Positions 34,208 to 44,721 of a stretch of 64,000 nucleotides of DNA are shown in pieces. The stretch is from Mariannaea sp. PMI_226 (lineage: Eukaryota; Ascomycota; Sordariomycetes; Hypocreales; Nectriaceae), in NCBI GenBank assembly GCA_024336345.1, contig JANFOG010000008.1, positions 744,001 to 808,000 on the forward strand, given 5' to 3'. Position 1 is the first letter of the stretch. Each line of letters opens with the position of its first letter. A model generated the notes under the pieces. The model worked only from the letters and a program-made list of their open reading frames with translations, was not told the origin of the DNA and searched no databases. The position numbers and the translations under genes are program-made.

Positions 34208-36397
34208 ATGCGTCACAGGTTGCTTGCCTTGCACCAATGGACAACAGCAACACGGTCTAGCCTGATCCGCCTTCAAACAAGTTGGGTGCAAGCGCGCGCC
34301 TATTACCACAGCTGTTGTGAGAGCCATAGTAGCAGCGTCTGGACAATAAGCCGTCACCCTCGTTGGACTTACAACACGTTTCAGCCGGTTGACAACAGGA
34401 GATGTATTGCAAGTGATAGCAGGGCTGGCACACCAACAGCAAGGAGAGAAGTCAGCAAGGAGCGTGCAGATAGCAATGGAACTGCTCATTCACCCAACCG
34501 GACAAGTTATGTCGGAGGCTCCCTTGGTTCTGACCAGTTCAGATTGGTGACGCTCGCACCAAAGTACCGACGCACCGGATCACGAGCTCGACGAGTAGGT
34601 AAAGACGATGCTGGCGTCGACGGCGACGATGATGTCGAGACGGAGTATCCATTCTGCATTCAGGACTCCTCTCCTACGAACAAAAAATCGCGAAAATGGA
34701 AACGACCGGCGACTCGCTTCCGCATCGATGTGTTCGACGTCGCCAAAGCACCACCTTATGAAGCCCTTTCTTACACATGGGACGACTACCAGCGCACCTC
34801 ACTTCTCGCAAACCCCAAGCCTCTCATGGTCGCTGGCAACCTGGCCCTCGCCCTCAGGCAACTTCAGCACCATGACAGGCCCCGCCGGCTCTGGATCGAT
34901 GCGCTGTGCATCAATCAGCACGACACGGCTGAAATGTCGCTCCAGATCCAGATGATGAGAGACATTTACTCCCGCGCTGAGCGCACAATCATGTGGCTCG
35001 GCCCTGCAGCTGAATCGACCCAGCTGGCATTCACAGCCTTCGCTCGTCGTGCCAGGGAATGGGACGATAACACGCTGCGCCCTCCCGCAGCCATCTCGTC
35101 GTCGAGGTATACGCCGGAGGAGGCTGAAGCCGCGCTGAAACTCATGCGTAACCCTTACTTCACTCGTGTGTGGATCATCCAGGAGATTGTCGTCTCTCGT
35201 GCTGTGTCAGTCGTGTGCGGGCGCTTCTCCATGAGCCTCGACACGCTCTTCTCCGGGGCGTACTGGTACGCCTTCTCTCTGCCCAAATTCTCGTCCGACG
35301 GCGCCGTCACCGGCACCATGGGTCAGATGATGATATTCGATGGGCTGAACCCCTGGCGTCGTGCCTTTCACTCGAGGAGGGCCTCGTCCGAGGAAAGCCT
35401 TCACCTCGAGCACGCACTGGTCACGACCCGGAACTGCAGCGCCACGGATGCAAAGGACCGCGTCTACTCCTTGCTCGGGTTCACGAACAACGTCAGCTCG
35501 GCCAACTTCCCCATCAACTACTCCGCCAGCGTTGCGGACGTGTACAGCCGAGCAACCAAGGCCATTATCAGCTCCGGCTATGTTGACATCCTATCTTCTG
35601 TCCAGCGACTCCCCGACTCGTCTACGGACCTACCTTCGTGGGTACCAGATTGGAGAGTACCATGGGATTACGTTCCCCTAGCCGCGAGGAAGTGGTTTTA
35701 CGACGCATCCAGTAGAGTGAGGTTCAAGTCGCCACAAAGGTGTGCTCACGATGACCAGGAGGAGCTGCACAAGCTCAAGATGGATGGCTACCTTGTGGAC
35801 GTTGTCGCGCAGGCATTCGATCCCTGGGAGGAGCTGAAACACAAAGACGTGAACGAATTCTGGTTCAGCGAATCCCAGATACAAGAGATCACCCATAAAT
35901 ACGGCCTCCGGGGGTGGTATCCCCTTACTCGGGAGCCTATCGAGCAGGCCTACCTCAGAACCCTTGTCGCTGACCTGCTCCCGGGCTTCCGTCGCTGGGA
36001 GCGGCGTCCTACGCTGGACTGGCGCCGCCTCGTACGCTGGGCGTTCCCCAACAAGGCGGATGCTTGCACCGGCGACAGCAGCAGCAGCCTACGACACCTC
36101 TTCTCTCCCTACATGCCCGTCGAGGTGCGTTCCGAGCTCATGCACAACATCAAGGACTTCTCGCGGCACCGGAAGATGTTCATCACCAGCGGCGGTTTTT
36201 TAGGCCTGGGCCCGGCCATGACGCAGCGCAGGGACGAGGTAGCCATCCTCCTGGGCGCCAGCGTGCCTTTCGTGGGGCGGGAGAGGGGAGACGGCACATG
36301 GGAGCTGCTGGGCGAGTGCTACGTCCACGGGATAATGGACGGGGAGATGATTTCTGCGCTTGGCGATATGAGTCCTGATGTTTTCCAGATCACGTGA
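34208..36397 (+). CDS. Heterokaryon-incompatibility (HET) domain protein
   Basis: A single-exon frame of 729 residues from the first in-frame ATG. The HET domain (about 184-345) shows its three conserved blocks: PYEALSYTWDD (from residue 183), LWIDALCINQHDTAEMSLQIQMM (228-250, given here as its key core) and YFTRVWIIQEIVVSR. After it come DRVYSLLGF, the usual post-domain motif, and a C-terminal GDEVA-like block (RRDEVAILLGASVPFVGRE). HET proteins act in fungal self/non-self recognition; some trigger cell death, but many are of unknown role, and this one has no NACHT, WD or other effector partner domain. The first 110 residues are Arg/Ser/Thr-rich and unlike the family, and no other in-frame Met lies before the domain; the true start could be an unseen upstream exon joined near 34530, where the typical N-terminal FRLVTLAP begins. 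Confidence 0.88.
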   Translation: MRHRLLALHQWTTATRSSLIRLQTSWVQARAYYHSCCESHSSSVWTISRHPRWTYNTFQPVDNRRCIASDSRAGTPTARREVSKERADSNGTAHSPNRTSYVGGSLGSDQFRLVTLAPKYRRTGSRARRVGKDDAGVDGDDDVETEYPFCIQDSSPTNKKSRKWKRPATRFRIDVFDVAKAPPYEALSYTWDDYQRTSLLANPKPLMVAGNLALALRQLQHHDRPRRLWIDALCINQHDTAEMSLQIQMMRDIYSRAERTIMWLGPAAESTQLAFTAFARRAREWDDNTLRPPAAISSSRYTPEEAEAALKLMRNPYFTRVWIIQEIVVSRAVSVVCGRFSMSLDTLFSGAYWYAFSLPKFSSDGAVTGTMGQMMIFDGLNPWRRAFHSRRASSEESLHLEHALVTTRNCSATDAKDRVYSLLGFTNNVSSANFPINYSASVADVYSRATKAIISSGYVDILSSVQRLPDSSTDLPSWVPDWRVPWDYVPLAARKWFYDASSRVRFKSPQRCAHDDQEELHKLKMDGYLVDVVAQAFDPWEELKHKDVNEFWFSESQIQEITHKYGLRGWYPLTREPIEQAYLRTLVADLLPGFRRWERRPTLDWRRLVRWAFPNKADACTGDSSSSLRHLFSPYMPVEVRSELMHNIKDFSRHRKMFITSGGFLGLGPAMTQRRDEVAILLGASVPFVGRERGDGTWELLGECYVHGIMDGEMISALGDMSPDVFQIT

Positions 36398-37729
36398 ATG
36401 GGCTCGCCGCAGACACGACACGATACGATACAACATGACATGACATAGTGAAAACTAACCCCTTTAGTTGGAGGTCTGAGGAGGAAAGAAAGAAAGAGCG
36501 ATGAAAATTGCAAGGGAAAAGGGGGGAAAAGTTGGGCCCTGCTAAGCGCCCATACTGTACGAATAGGGGGCTCACCTGCCTACCTGCTTAGGTAGGGATG
36601 GTATATCATGTAAAGTTACGACGAGAATAAATGAATAATCACCCAATCACACAGAAAGCCATGTACGAAATAGACATACAAAAGTCGATATGATGTTAGT
36701 AAATATTACTCTATTCAGATACATTTACACCCCGTAAATATTCAACAGACAATCCTAATTAAGACTCAACATCAGAATGAGTCAGACACAATTTACTTGT
36801 GCCAGGAAAACCTCGTGGATAGATCTGACTGTTGAAAGGTAGGCAATGCGCAGAATCATCTAAATATGCACTCCGCATATGTACTTCCTCTATCCCTACT
36901 GCCTTCATTCATCTCATCTTCTTCAGCCGTTGTCTCAGCGTTGCAGAGATGCACTGCCGCCTGTCTCTCGCGTGAACACCTATCATCATCCTCTCTTCGG
37001 TTCTATTAGTTGCACTCCTGCAAGACAACACTATTGACAAGCCTGCCTACAAAAACTTGTCACGCATGAGGCCAATTGAAAGAAGGATATGACAAATCGT
37101 GAATGTCATTCCAAAGACTTTTATCCCATCTTATCCAAACGACTAGTCACGTTCATACTAGAGAACAAGGTAGTGAGTATACTTTTCTTTTTGTCGCTAG
37201 TTGTGTGCCATGCCTCTATTTACACAACAAAACTTCCCATTTTGCCAACGACGGCCCATTATATCCAGACCTTGAGCCACTTTTGGCTTTCATGCGACGG
37301 TACTCGACCATATTCCACTATATATATCCCTTCACCGAAAAAACATGCAAGGTCAGACCGCTGTGCCGAAACGCTTTAAGATACATCTTCGAACCGAAGA
37401 CAAGCAGGCAGTCGGCAACTGCTCTTCATAATCATGCCGATAGTGTTATCGAAGCAGCACCCGAATCGGTGCCTATATATGTACGTGCCATCAAACCTCA
37501 TCCGCCGCCAGTTGAGAGGCCGTGTGTCCTTTAAATCCACCCGTATAATATTCCGTTAGAAAAATGCCAACGCCTTCCTGGTATCTCGAAATGCAATAAA
37601 CCCAAAGGTAATAGAAAAGCGGTAAGCCTGAGAAACGAATGTCGTTTACGTCATGAGGGTTAGCAGCTGGTGCCCTTTTTTGTTTTCCTTGAAAGCATCT
37701 CCCTCGTGTGCACCTCGAGCTATCCCGTC
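36398..37729. other. Convergent intergenic region, AT-rich
   Basis: This lies between the 3' ends of the HET and WSC genes. A TAGGTAGG-type word occurs near 36590, and the DNA is AT-rich from about 36600 to 36830. Short open frames (for example 37089-37534) overlap in several frames and carry no domain. Confidence 0.5.
36626..36631 (+). terminator. Candidate poly(A) signal AATAAA
   Basis: AATAAA about 230 nt after the HET gene stop, in AT-rich DNA. This is only a plausible 3' processing site. Confidence 0.3.
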
Positions 37730-39092
37730 TCAAATTTCCGGATCTGGATTTGTCGCGCGTAGCACTTTCGGTGCTTGAATCCGTCTCGAATAATCATGAT
37801 CGTCTCGAAGAGTATTGATACTCTCGTGGCTCCCGCTTCGGACGTACAATCCTTGCTTGAACGGGTCCATGCGCGGGTCAACCTGTAATGTGCTATTGCG
37901 CTTACTAGCCGCAATAGGTGAGATGGGCGCGACACCAGCCATATCAGACTGAGGACCAGATGAGCTATCTCTGATGCTAGGATCGTCCTGGAAGCCTTCC
38001 TCGCTCCGTTGCTGCTTTCGGCGCTTCAGCCAAAAGAATAGTATGATGCCGGCGGCAACGATGACGGCGCCAATAACACCAACGGCAATACCGGCGATTG
38101 CGCCCGTATTCAGACCCTTATTCTTTTCATGCAGTCCAGAGGAATCTCCAGCAAAAGTGCCTGTGGGACCAATGAATACTGTCTTGACTGTGCCATCGGC
38201 AGTGACTGTTTGGGCATGGGACGTTTGGGAGGAACTATCATCAGACTAAACAACTGGTCAGCATCTTGATCCACGTTCAATTTCTCACATGATCCGGGTC
38301 CGGCGTAAATAGTTGTTGGGCCTCGGTGAGGAGAATGGCATACAGATGAAGAACTTTGCGAGGACGACGTCGAAGTTGCGGATGATATCACCGTTACCGT
38401 ATTCTGCACCGTCTCAGTTACCTGGGAAATCACAACTGAGGTCGTCGTTGCCTGAAACCCGCCAGTTAAGCCTCGATACCTTACCAATCGGGTTGAGGGC
38501 ATTTGACATTGGCAGTGGAGTGTGGAATGAAAATAATTGATGGCAGGCATATGGGTTTTGATTGGAAATGGCGGACACTTGCGCCGTCGCGATACAAAAA
38601 CGGGTCACGTTTTCATGAGGATATAGGTAGGGGGGACACTTACTCCTGTTGTAGGAGACGACGTCTCTTGCGTCCCTGATGGGTCGACATTTCCTAAGAG
38701 AAAGTAACCCCAGAGCTTATCACCACCACCACAATCTTCAGACGGATAACCAGGGCAGGACGTATCGCAATCGGAAATGTCTTTGCGTGTCGATTTCGAT
38801 GGCGCATAGTTAGAGCACCAGCAAGCGTTTTTCTGAGTGATAGCGTAGGCATAATCGCTGATGCAAAAATCATGACAGAGCCCATTCGACTGATAAATAC
38901 TCGTGTCTAAGGAAATCGATTAGCAGGCACCCTCGCGATTTGAGGTACTAGAGGCAACAAACTTAATGGTGTCGAGCCGGTGTTGATATCGGCGCATATG
39001 TCGACGACGATAGCGTTGGTTAAAGGGGACCATAAGCCGGCAAGAAGCATCACCAAGCCCAAGGCTTGGGCATTTTTGTGGTAGGTAAACAT
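37730..39092 (-). CDS. WSC-domain cell-surface sensor, single-pass
   Basis: A Wsc/Slg1-like surface protein. In yeast such proteins sense wall stress and signal through Rho1 to the cell-integrity MAP kinase path. Exons in transcript order 38963-39092, 38644-38906, 38344-38451 and 37730-38245 join in frame (phases 1, 0, 0) to 338 residues. A signal peptide (about 1-28, LGLVMLLAGLWSPLTNA) leads into a WSC domain (about 45-107) with the expected cysteines: NGLCHDFC, KNACWCSNY, DCDTSCPGYP, EDCGGG. A Ser/Thr-rich, probably O-mannosylated stalk follows (about 120-230), then a transmembrane helix (GAIAGIAVGVIGAVIVAAGIILFFW) with a basic stop (KRRKQQR) and a cytosolic tail of about 90 residues ending NPDPEI. 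Exon 1 to 2 joins at GTTTGT/TTAG, giving TPLN-TSIYQ. The donor GTATGC at 38343 is needed to keep phase; the nearby GTGAGA donor would shift the frame into a stop. Confidence 0.9.
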
Positions 39093-40309
39093 GGCGGCAG
39101 GGGGATTTTAATCCAAAAAAGACAAGACAGGCTATAGTGGCAAGAAATCAGTTGGTTTGAAATCAAGGGCGCATAGGTTCGAATGCAGTGAAGCAATGTC
39201 GTGGTGCACCGAGTAGGAGTTGCGAGGTCACTTACCTTTACCAGCAGAGCCAAAGGCTCGAGGACAGGCAAAGTCAGGGACGACAAGAGTTTGTGAAGCC
39301 CGTAATGATTCACCACATAACACGGCCGATGAATAAGTCTCAAATGACCAAATCCATATCAAGTTGGTGGATGAGTAAAAGGTGCTACCGAGTGCGGGTG
39401 TACCAGGGGAAGTCTCGGGCAACGAAAGCTGCGCAAGTCTCTCTGGGCGGCCAGCAGTGACGCAGTGAATCGAGTTTGGTGATGCAGCTAAGCGGCCGAG
39501 AAAAATTATCGTAGATCAGTGGTCGAACGTATGCGTTGTAGTCGCAGTTGTGTGTAGCGAGAGAGTCGGTTAACGACAGTCGGAAGTTCGCTGGGGGGTC
39601 GTTGACGATTAAGTGAATCAAGCAAATTGAGCGAGTTGAGCAAGTCGAACAGGCCAATCCAAGCCAACTAAATCAAACCAAGACTCCAATCGAAACCCAA
39701 TCCAACCCCGGAAGTGAGGGACGAGCAACCAAAAAAAAAAAAAAACCAAGACTTGTTCCCAAAAGATTGTTGATTTCGGGGGGAGAAATCCAAGAATCGA
39801 ACCCGAAACCGGCAGCTGAGTGATGGGCGAGGTCTTGTAAACGAGAGAAAAGGTCTCAGGTGATGAATGAAATTTCACGGTCACGGACGGATGTTGGGTT
39901 GGAATGGGGGTTGTTTTCTTGTCTCAAGTGTCTCGTGAAAGGTTGAAGAATGGTGGTGGTAAGGAGGTAGGCGAAGGGAGGGAGGGAGGAGAGCTGCAAC
40001 TGGAATGATGCAGTGCGAGTGTGTGGCTGGAGGGATACTGGTAAAATGCAATACGGAGCAGCACCCTGGGTAGGTATGAAGTACGACGCAGTTTGCAGGC
40101 AAGGTAGAAGGAAAGAGGAAACCTGGACAGGGCGTTCCCAATATGAATACTGCTTGGGTATAGGTACATCAGGTAGTACTTGGGCCTTTGAGCCTTGGCA
40201 GTCGCAACGGGAGTGGGGAGGAGAACGAGGGAAGGTCCAAAGGGGGGGGCGGCAGTAGCAGACAACTCGCCTAGAGCAAGGAAAAAAGTATCAGCTCAAC
40301 CAGGGCGTG

Positions 40310-40372
40310 AAGCTAGCACCTGCACATGCACCTGCACTTGCACCTTGGCCTGCAACTGCACCTACCACCTCA
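40310..40372. repeat. Imperfect CACCTGCA tandem repeat
   Basis: About seven imperfect 6- to 8-bp units built on CACCTGCA (CACATGCA, CACTTGCA, and so on), upstream of the WSC gene. Confidence 0.6.
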
Positions 40373-41062
40373 CAGCTGCCCCGATACTGGTTTCAGTCCT
40401 CTGGACGGAGCATCGTTCTCCGCAATCTGGTTATTCAGTAACTACCCAAGGTAAGAAAAGTACTTTCCTACTTCGACTCGGACAAGAAGTCTCGCGTTCA
40501 AACCTGGTTTTTCTTGGTAAGATACCTAATAGTTGAATGTAATGAATTACTCGTAGGCTACCGCTAGGTGCGGTGATTCCAAAGCTCAGGACGCTGGATA
40601 CGAGAAGGAGACGAGAACCAGGGGAAAGCGCGATTCTCGACTCGGACAAGGTAGACTCGTAAAAGGAACTGCTGGGCCAAATTTCTCAGGACAGCGGGCT
40701 TGCCTCCCCATCTGTCGAAGGTCTAGCGTGCGATGTGCCCAGGGAATCCTCTCGACAATCTCGGATTCGCTCTGTGCTATCGTTTGCCTTACCCATAAGT
40801 TCTCTCTCGTCTTGTTCATTACCCAACTCACTAAACTCAGCCCCTCGACTAATTTGGAAAGGGGAGTGCTGCTAAAAAAAAAATAGTTGACGGGCCAGAG
40901 GTCTTAAGTTGGGTCCTGGTGCAAAAGCTCATTCAGGTCTGGGACTAGACTGGACAAGGAGGGATTGACATTGACCAGGGGCCCGGTGGAGCAGAAAATG
41001 CTTTGTACTTTCACACAAACATAAGGTAACTCGTATGCTGCGACGTACAATTACTGAATGAG

Positions 41063-41071
41063 TACGGAGTA
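41063..41071. repeat. Dispersed 9-mer TACGGAGTA, copy 3
   Basis: Exact copy followed by GGTAAG. Confidence 0.6.
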
Positions 41072-44000
41072 GGTAAGCACTGTATTAATCAACTCTTTAG
41101 TGAGCCGAGATTGAAGCAAAGATCGACAACGAAAGAAGCCGGTGAACCGCATTCATACACACCAACTTTGACAAGCATGCAGTTTCAGTACAAAAAAAAA
41201 AAAGAAGAGAAGAAGCAGCCAGCAACAGAGCGCCATTGTGCTGATCCTATTGAGGTGGGCATGGAGCACAACAGGTACAACGTAGCACAGACTACATACA
41301 GGACTATCTACCTACCTAATCCAAATTCTCCTCACAGAAAGAAAGACTAACAACTGGCGCTGCTCGTAATAAACACGCGCGCCAAAGCACGCTTGAGCTC
41401 ACGCGGAATCGATCATGTCCGAGGCTAAAACAAAGAGGGGGGGCGCCTCACCTGGAGCGTTATACTGTGGCAGGTGTTGGCGCTGGTCCAGCCGTGGGGT
41501 GGCAGCTCTCGCAAGGACGGTTGGACGGGTGGCGATGAATTTAAAATGAGCTGGCTGTCATGACGACACCTCCGGCGTCAACTAGTTATCAGATGCTCAA
41601 TAAGAGGCCTACTGAGTCGCTGTTTAGCGCAGAGCAGAGTGACCAAGGAGACTATAATGTGAAGTCGTTCCAAAAACATCACTGAACAATTCGTCTATCG
41701 TTTAATAGCAGACAATTGACCGTCAGATTGCAAGGTTCTTTGAAGAACAAGCTTCATACAATAATTAGGAGCCAGCCCAAATCCAGCCACAGATGCTTCG
41801 TACACCGGACGACCTCCGTTGCGGCACAATGCCCATCACGCCCCGCATTCAGCAAACACGAAGAATGGGAAACCTCATTTTATCCAAGCCATCCAGGTCA
41901 CCAAGAACAAGGCGAAACAATGACCACCCTGCGTGTTAAACCTACTTTCACACAAAAGTTTGGCCAGAGAGACTCAAAGGTGTGCTGTGTTGTGCTATTT
42001 CTTCGCCTCTTCCTATTCGTCCAGCCTCCTGTCAAGTACCCAAGGCAAGAATGTGACCTGCAAGCGGGCTGAAATAATTGCTCAATGCTTTGTGTTCATC
42101 TCCATGAATTACTGTGGTGAAGCAGAGAGGCAACGGGAGACGAGACAGAAGGGGTAGGACAATGAGTTGCATTTCAGCTAGACGCCATAGTACTCAACCC
42201 CTTCCCCCCCGGATGTACGGGATGTGATGGAGGAAGTGAAGGGTAATATCTTTCCTTCGTCGCCCACCATAGTGTCCACCCTGGCTGATGTCGTCACTGG
42301 CCGTATCCAGGTCATGGACTCATCTCAGAGGAACTGTGCGTACGATAGGTCCAGGGGGGGAACAGGCCAGGGGGGACGGGGATATTGGGGGGAGGGGTGT
42401 GAGTCTTGGCAACCACAAAAATGTCTTGTCCTTGGCGGGCGAACGTCCCTTTGTGCGTTAACATCAAACTGGCAATCACACCTCATCAATCCTTTGCCCT
42501 TTGGGTGAAAATCAAGGAGGAAAAGGGCTTTGAATCCCTTCTTTCTCTCTAAGGGCGAGAAAGGGGGCATCAAATATTGTATGCAATATATGAACGGAAT
42601 ACAGATATTCTCTTCCTTTCGGAAGCCCCCTTGGACCCGAGAAGCCGTCACACACATCGCCACCAATAGAGAACCTGCAACTGAAATTACATGTCAAAAC
42701 CTCCCTTATTATCAGGGTCATATGATGCCAAGTCTGTCGCGTGCTCAGGAATGAAGCAATTTTCAGCATATCTCACGATGAATTTTACTCAGCTTCATTT
42801 ACTCAGGAATCAACGAAAACAAAATAACATCGGCCAGTATGGTATGGTTGTACGTAGAACCCACGCTCAGCAACGGCGCTCAGGCCACTACCGTAATGAC
42901 GTGTTGGGCCGCGCGCTCTGACTGAGCCCATACAAACAGAGAGCGCACGACTCATGATGATCTGAATTCCAATATATTAATTTCCCATTGTCCAACTCGG
43001 ATTTCTTATGCACATCTGTACCCTCAAACAAGTTTGTCTGCCTTTTTCACAGATGTACCTGTGATCTGATTGCTCGATACTACCGATACGTATGATATAT
43101 CCATCCATCAACATCCTGGGATGAAAACCCGCTGGTAGGCGACCCTTGTCCTCAAATCCTCCTTCTGGGGCAGAGATTGATCCACTAGTTCCCACTCGCA
43201 CGCGTGGTGCTGGGGGAGCCTTGATCCAAATCGTGAGGTTGGTGAAGCAATTCACACGAGACGGCCGATGGGGTAAGCCATGGGCCCATCTCACGGCAAC
43301 TGGGCAACAAGCATCTCCACCTTTTCGCGTAACAGACGGGACGGACGCTCCCTGTAACAAAAACAATTGCTTGTGGATTTCCTAACGAGGAGAAAAGACG
43401 ATGAAGAAGGGAATTTAGAGTCTTTTTCACCGATGCTTCTTGTGTTGTATTGGTGATTATCTGTAAACGTACACTCGACTACATGATTCTCAACATATCT
43501 CACCACTATTGCCATACTGGAGCATGTCATAAGACTATTATCTCGGATGAAAAGGTCTGTATGGATGATCTACAATTTGGCGCGCCAGTATTCCGTATCT
43601 GTAAACTGTCCAACATTCGGTGCCTTATTAGGTTGTTGAGTCTATTTACTAATAAAGCTTGAATATTGTACTGCGCGCATCGGTGTGTGGATATAACATC
43701 CTTGGTGGGTTATGTGATCCATCATCGGTGTGTTTTATGTAGGTACTTTGTGTCATTTATTTGATGGACATGAGAAAGAATGAAGAAGAAAAAACTCTAA
43801 CAAGAAGGATTGAAGCGAGAAATCCCTCTCAATCGAAATTGAGCGGTGAGGGCAATCTGTATAGTAAGCCACCGGGCGAGTGTGAAAGTAGAGAAGCTGG
43901 CCGATTTGTCTTTGATCGTTTCCCTATCCAGCAAACTTTCTTAGGCAAGACACTACCTGACTCCAAGGTAAAAAAAAAAAAATAGATGTTTTATGTTAGC

Positions 44001-44688
44001 AAAATGGAAGAAACGTGGTTTGAATGGGGTTCCCGGCACGGGTAACATGCAACCCCGGTACTTTCGCCCGAGACCAGTCTGACAGATCAATTCAATGATA
44101 AATGGGTAATGTCTTTTCAAGGTGGGTTTTCGAATGTTTTGGGGGCGGATTTGCATCCCAAGATTTGCAAGGACTGAGCTGGATCCGATGGATGATCCAG
44201 AATCAACCAACATGAATATAAGATGCTGACATTTTTCTCACTTACCAAAACAGTTCATTGAGATTTGCCACAGTCAATTATTACAATACTGCCTATCTCA
44301 TCCCCCCAATCCCCCCCTCAATTTCCTCCTCACAGGGAACCCGGCCGGTTCCCCCCATTACAGCCAATCGCCAAATTGTCAGATCATGGCTATTCCCCAT
44401 GCCTATCTACCATAAGGAAGGTACTTGATGGCACAGATCAAACTCCCCAGCATGCATTCCTCCCAATCTTTGTTCATCTTTGTCTGCGCGTCGCAAGTAA
44501 GTTAATACATAATAGTAAGCTTTCGGCGAAAGCGAAGCGGGATGTAGATCCTAGAAAATGGTGTAGGTCCATCGGAACTTAGTATGTCATGTCATGAAAT
44601 GCCTCGGTGTTTTTGTGTTTTTGAAGTTTGTTCTGATAGTGAGTGGGTTGTATGAGAGTATCTCCATCTTACATGCACACCTACGTGA

Positions 44689-44721
44689 CTGACACCTACG
44701 TGACTGATACCTACGTGACTT
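44689..44721. repeat. Triple 15-bp direct repeat (ACCTACGTGACTGAY)
   Basis: Two full and one partial copy of a 15-bp unit; each carries TACGTGAC, an ACGT-core word of the kind bound by bZIP or bHLH factors. It lies deep in the gene-free interval, 5.6 kb from the WSC start and 3.8 kb from the PI-PLC start. Confidence 0.65.

Noticed and set aside
39780..39850. tRNA-like B-box (GGGTTCGATTC on the minus strand)
   Set aside because: The flanking bases do not form a T-arm stem and no A-box or acceptor stem pairs with it.
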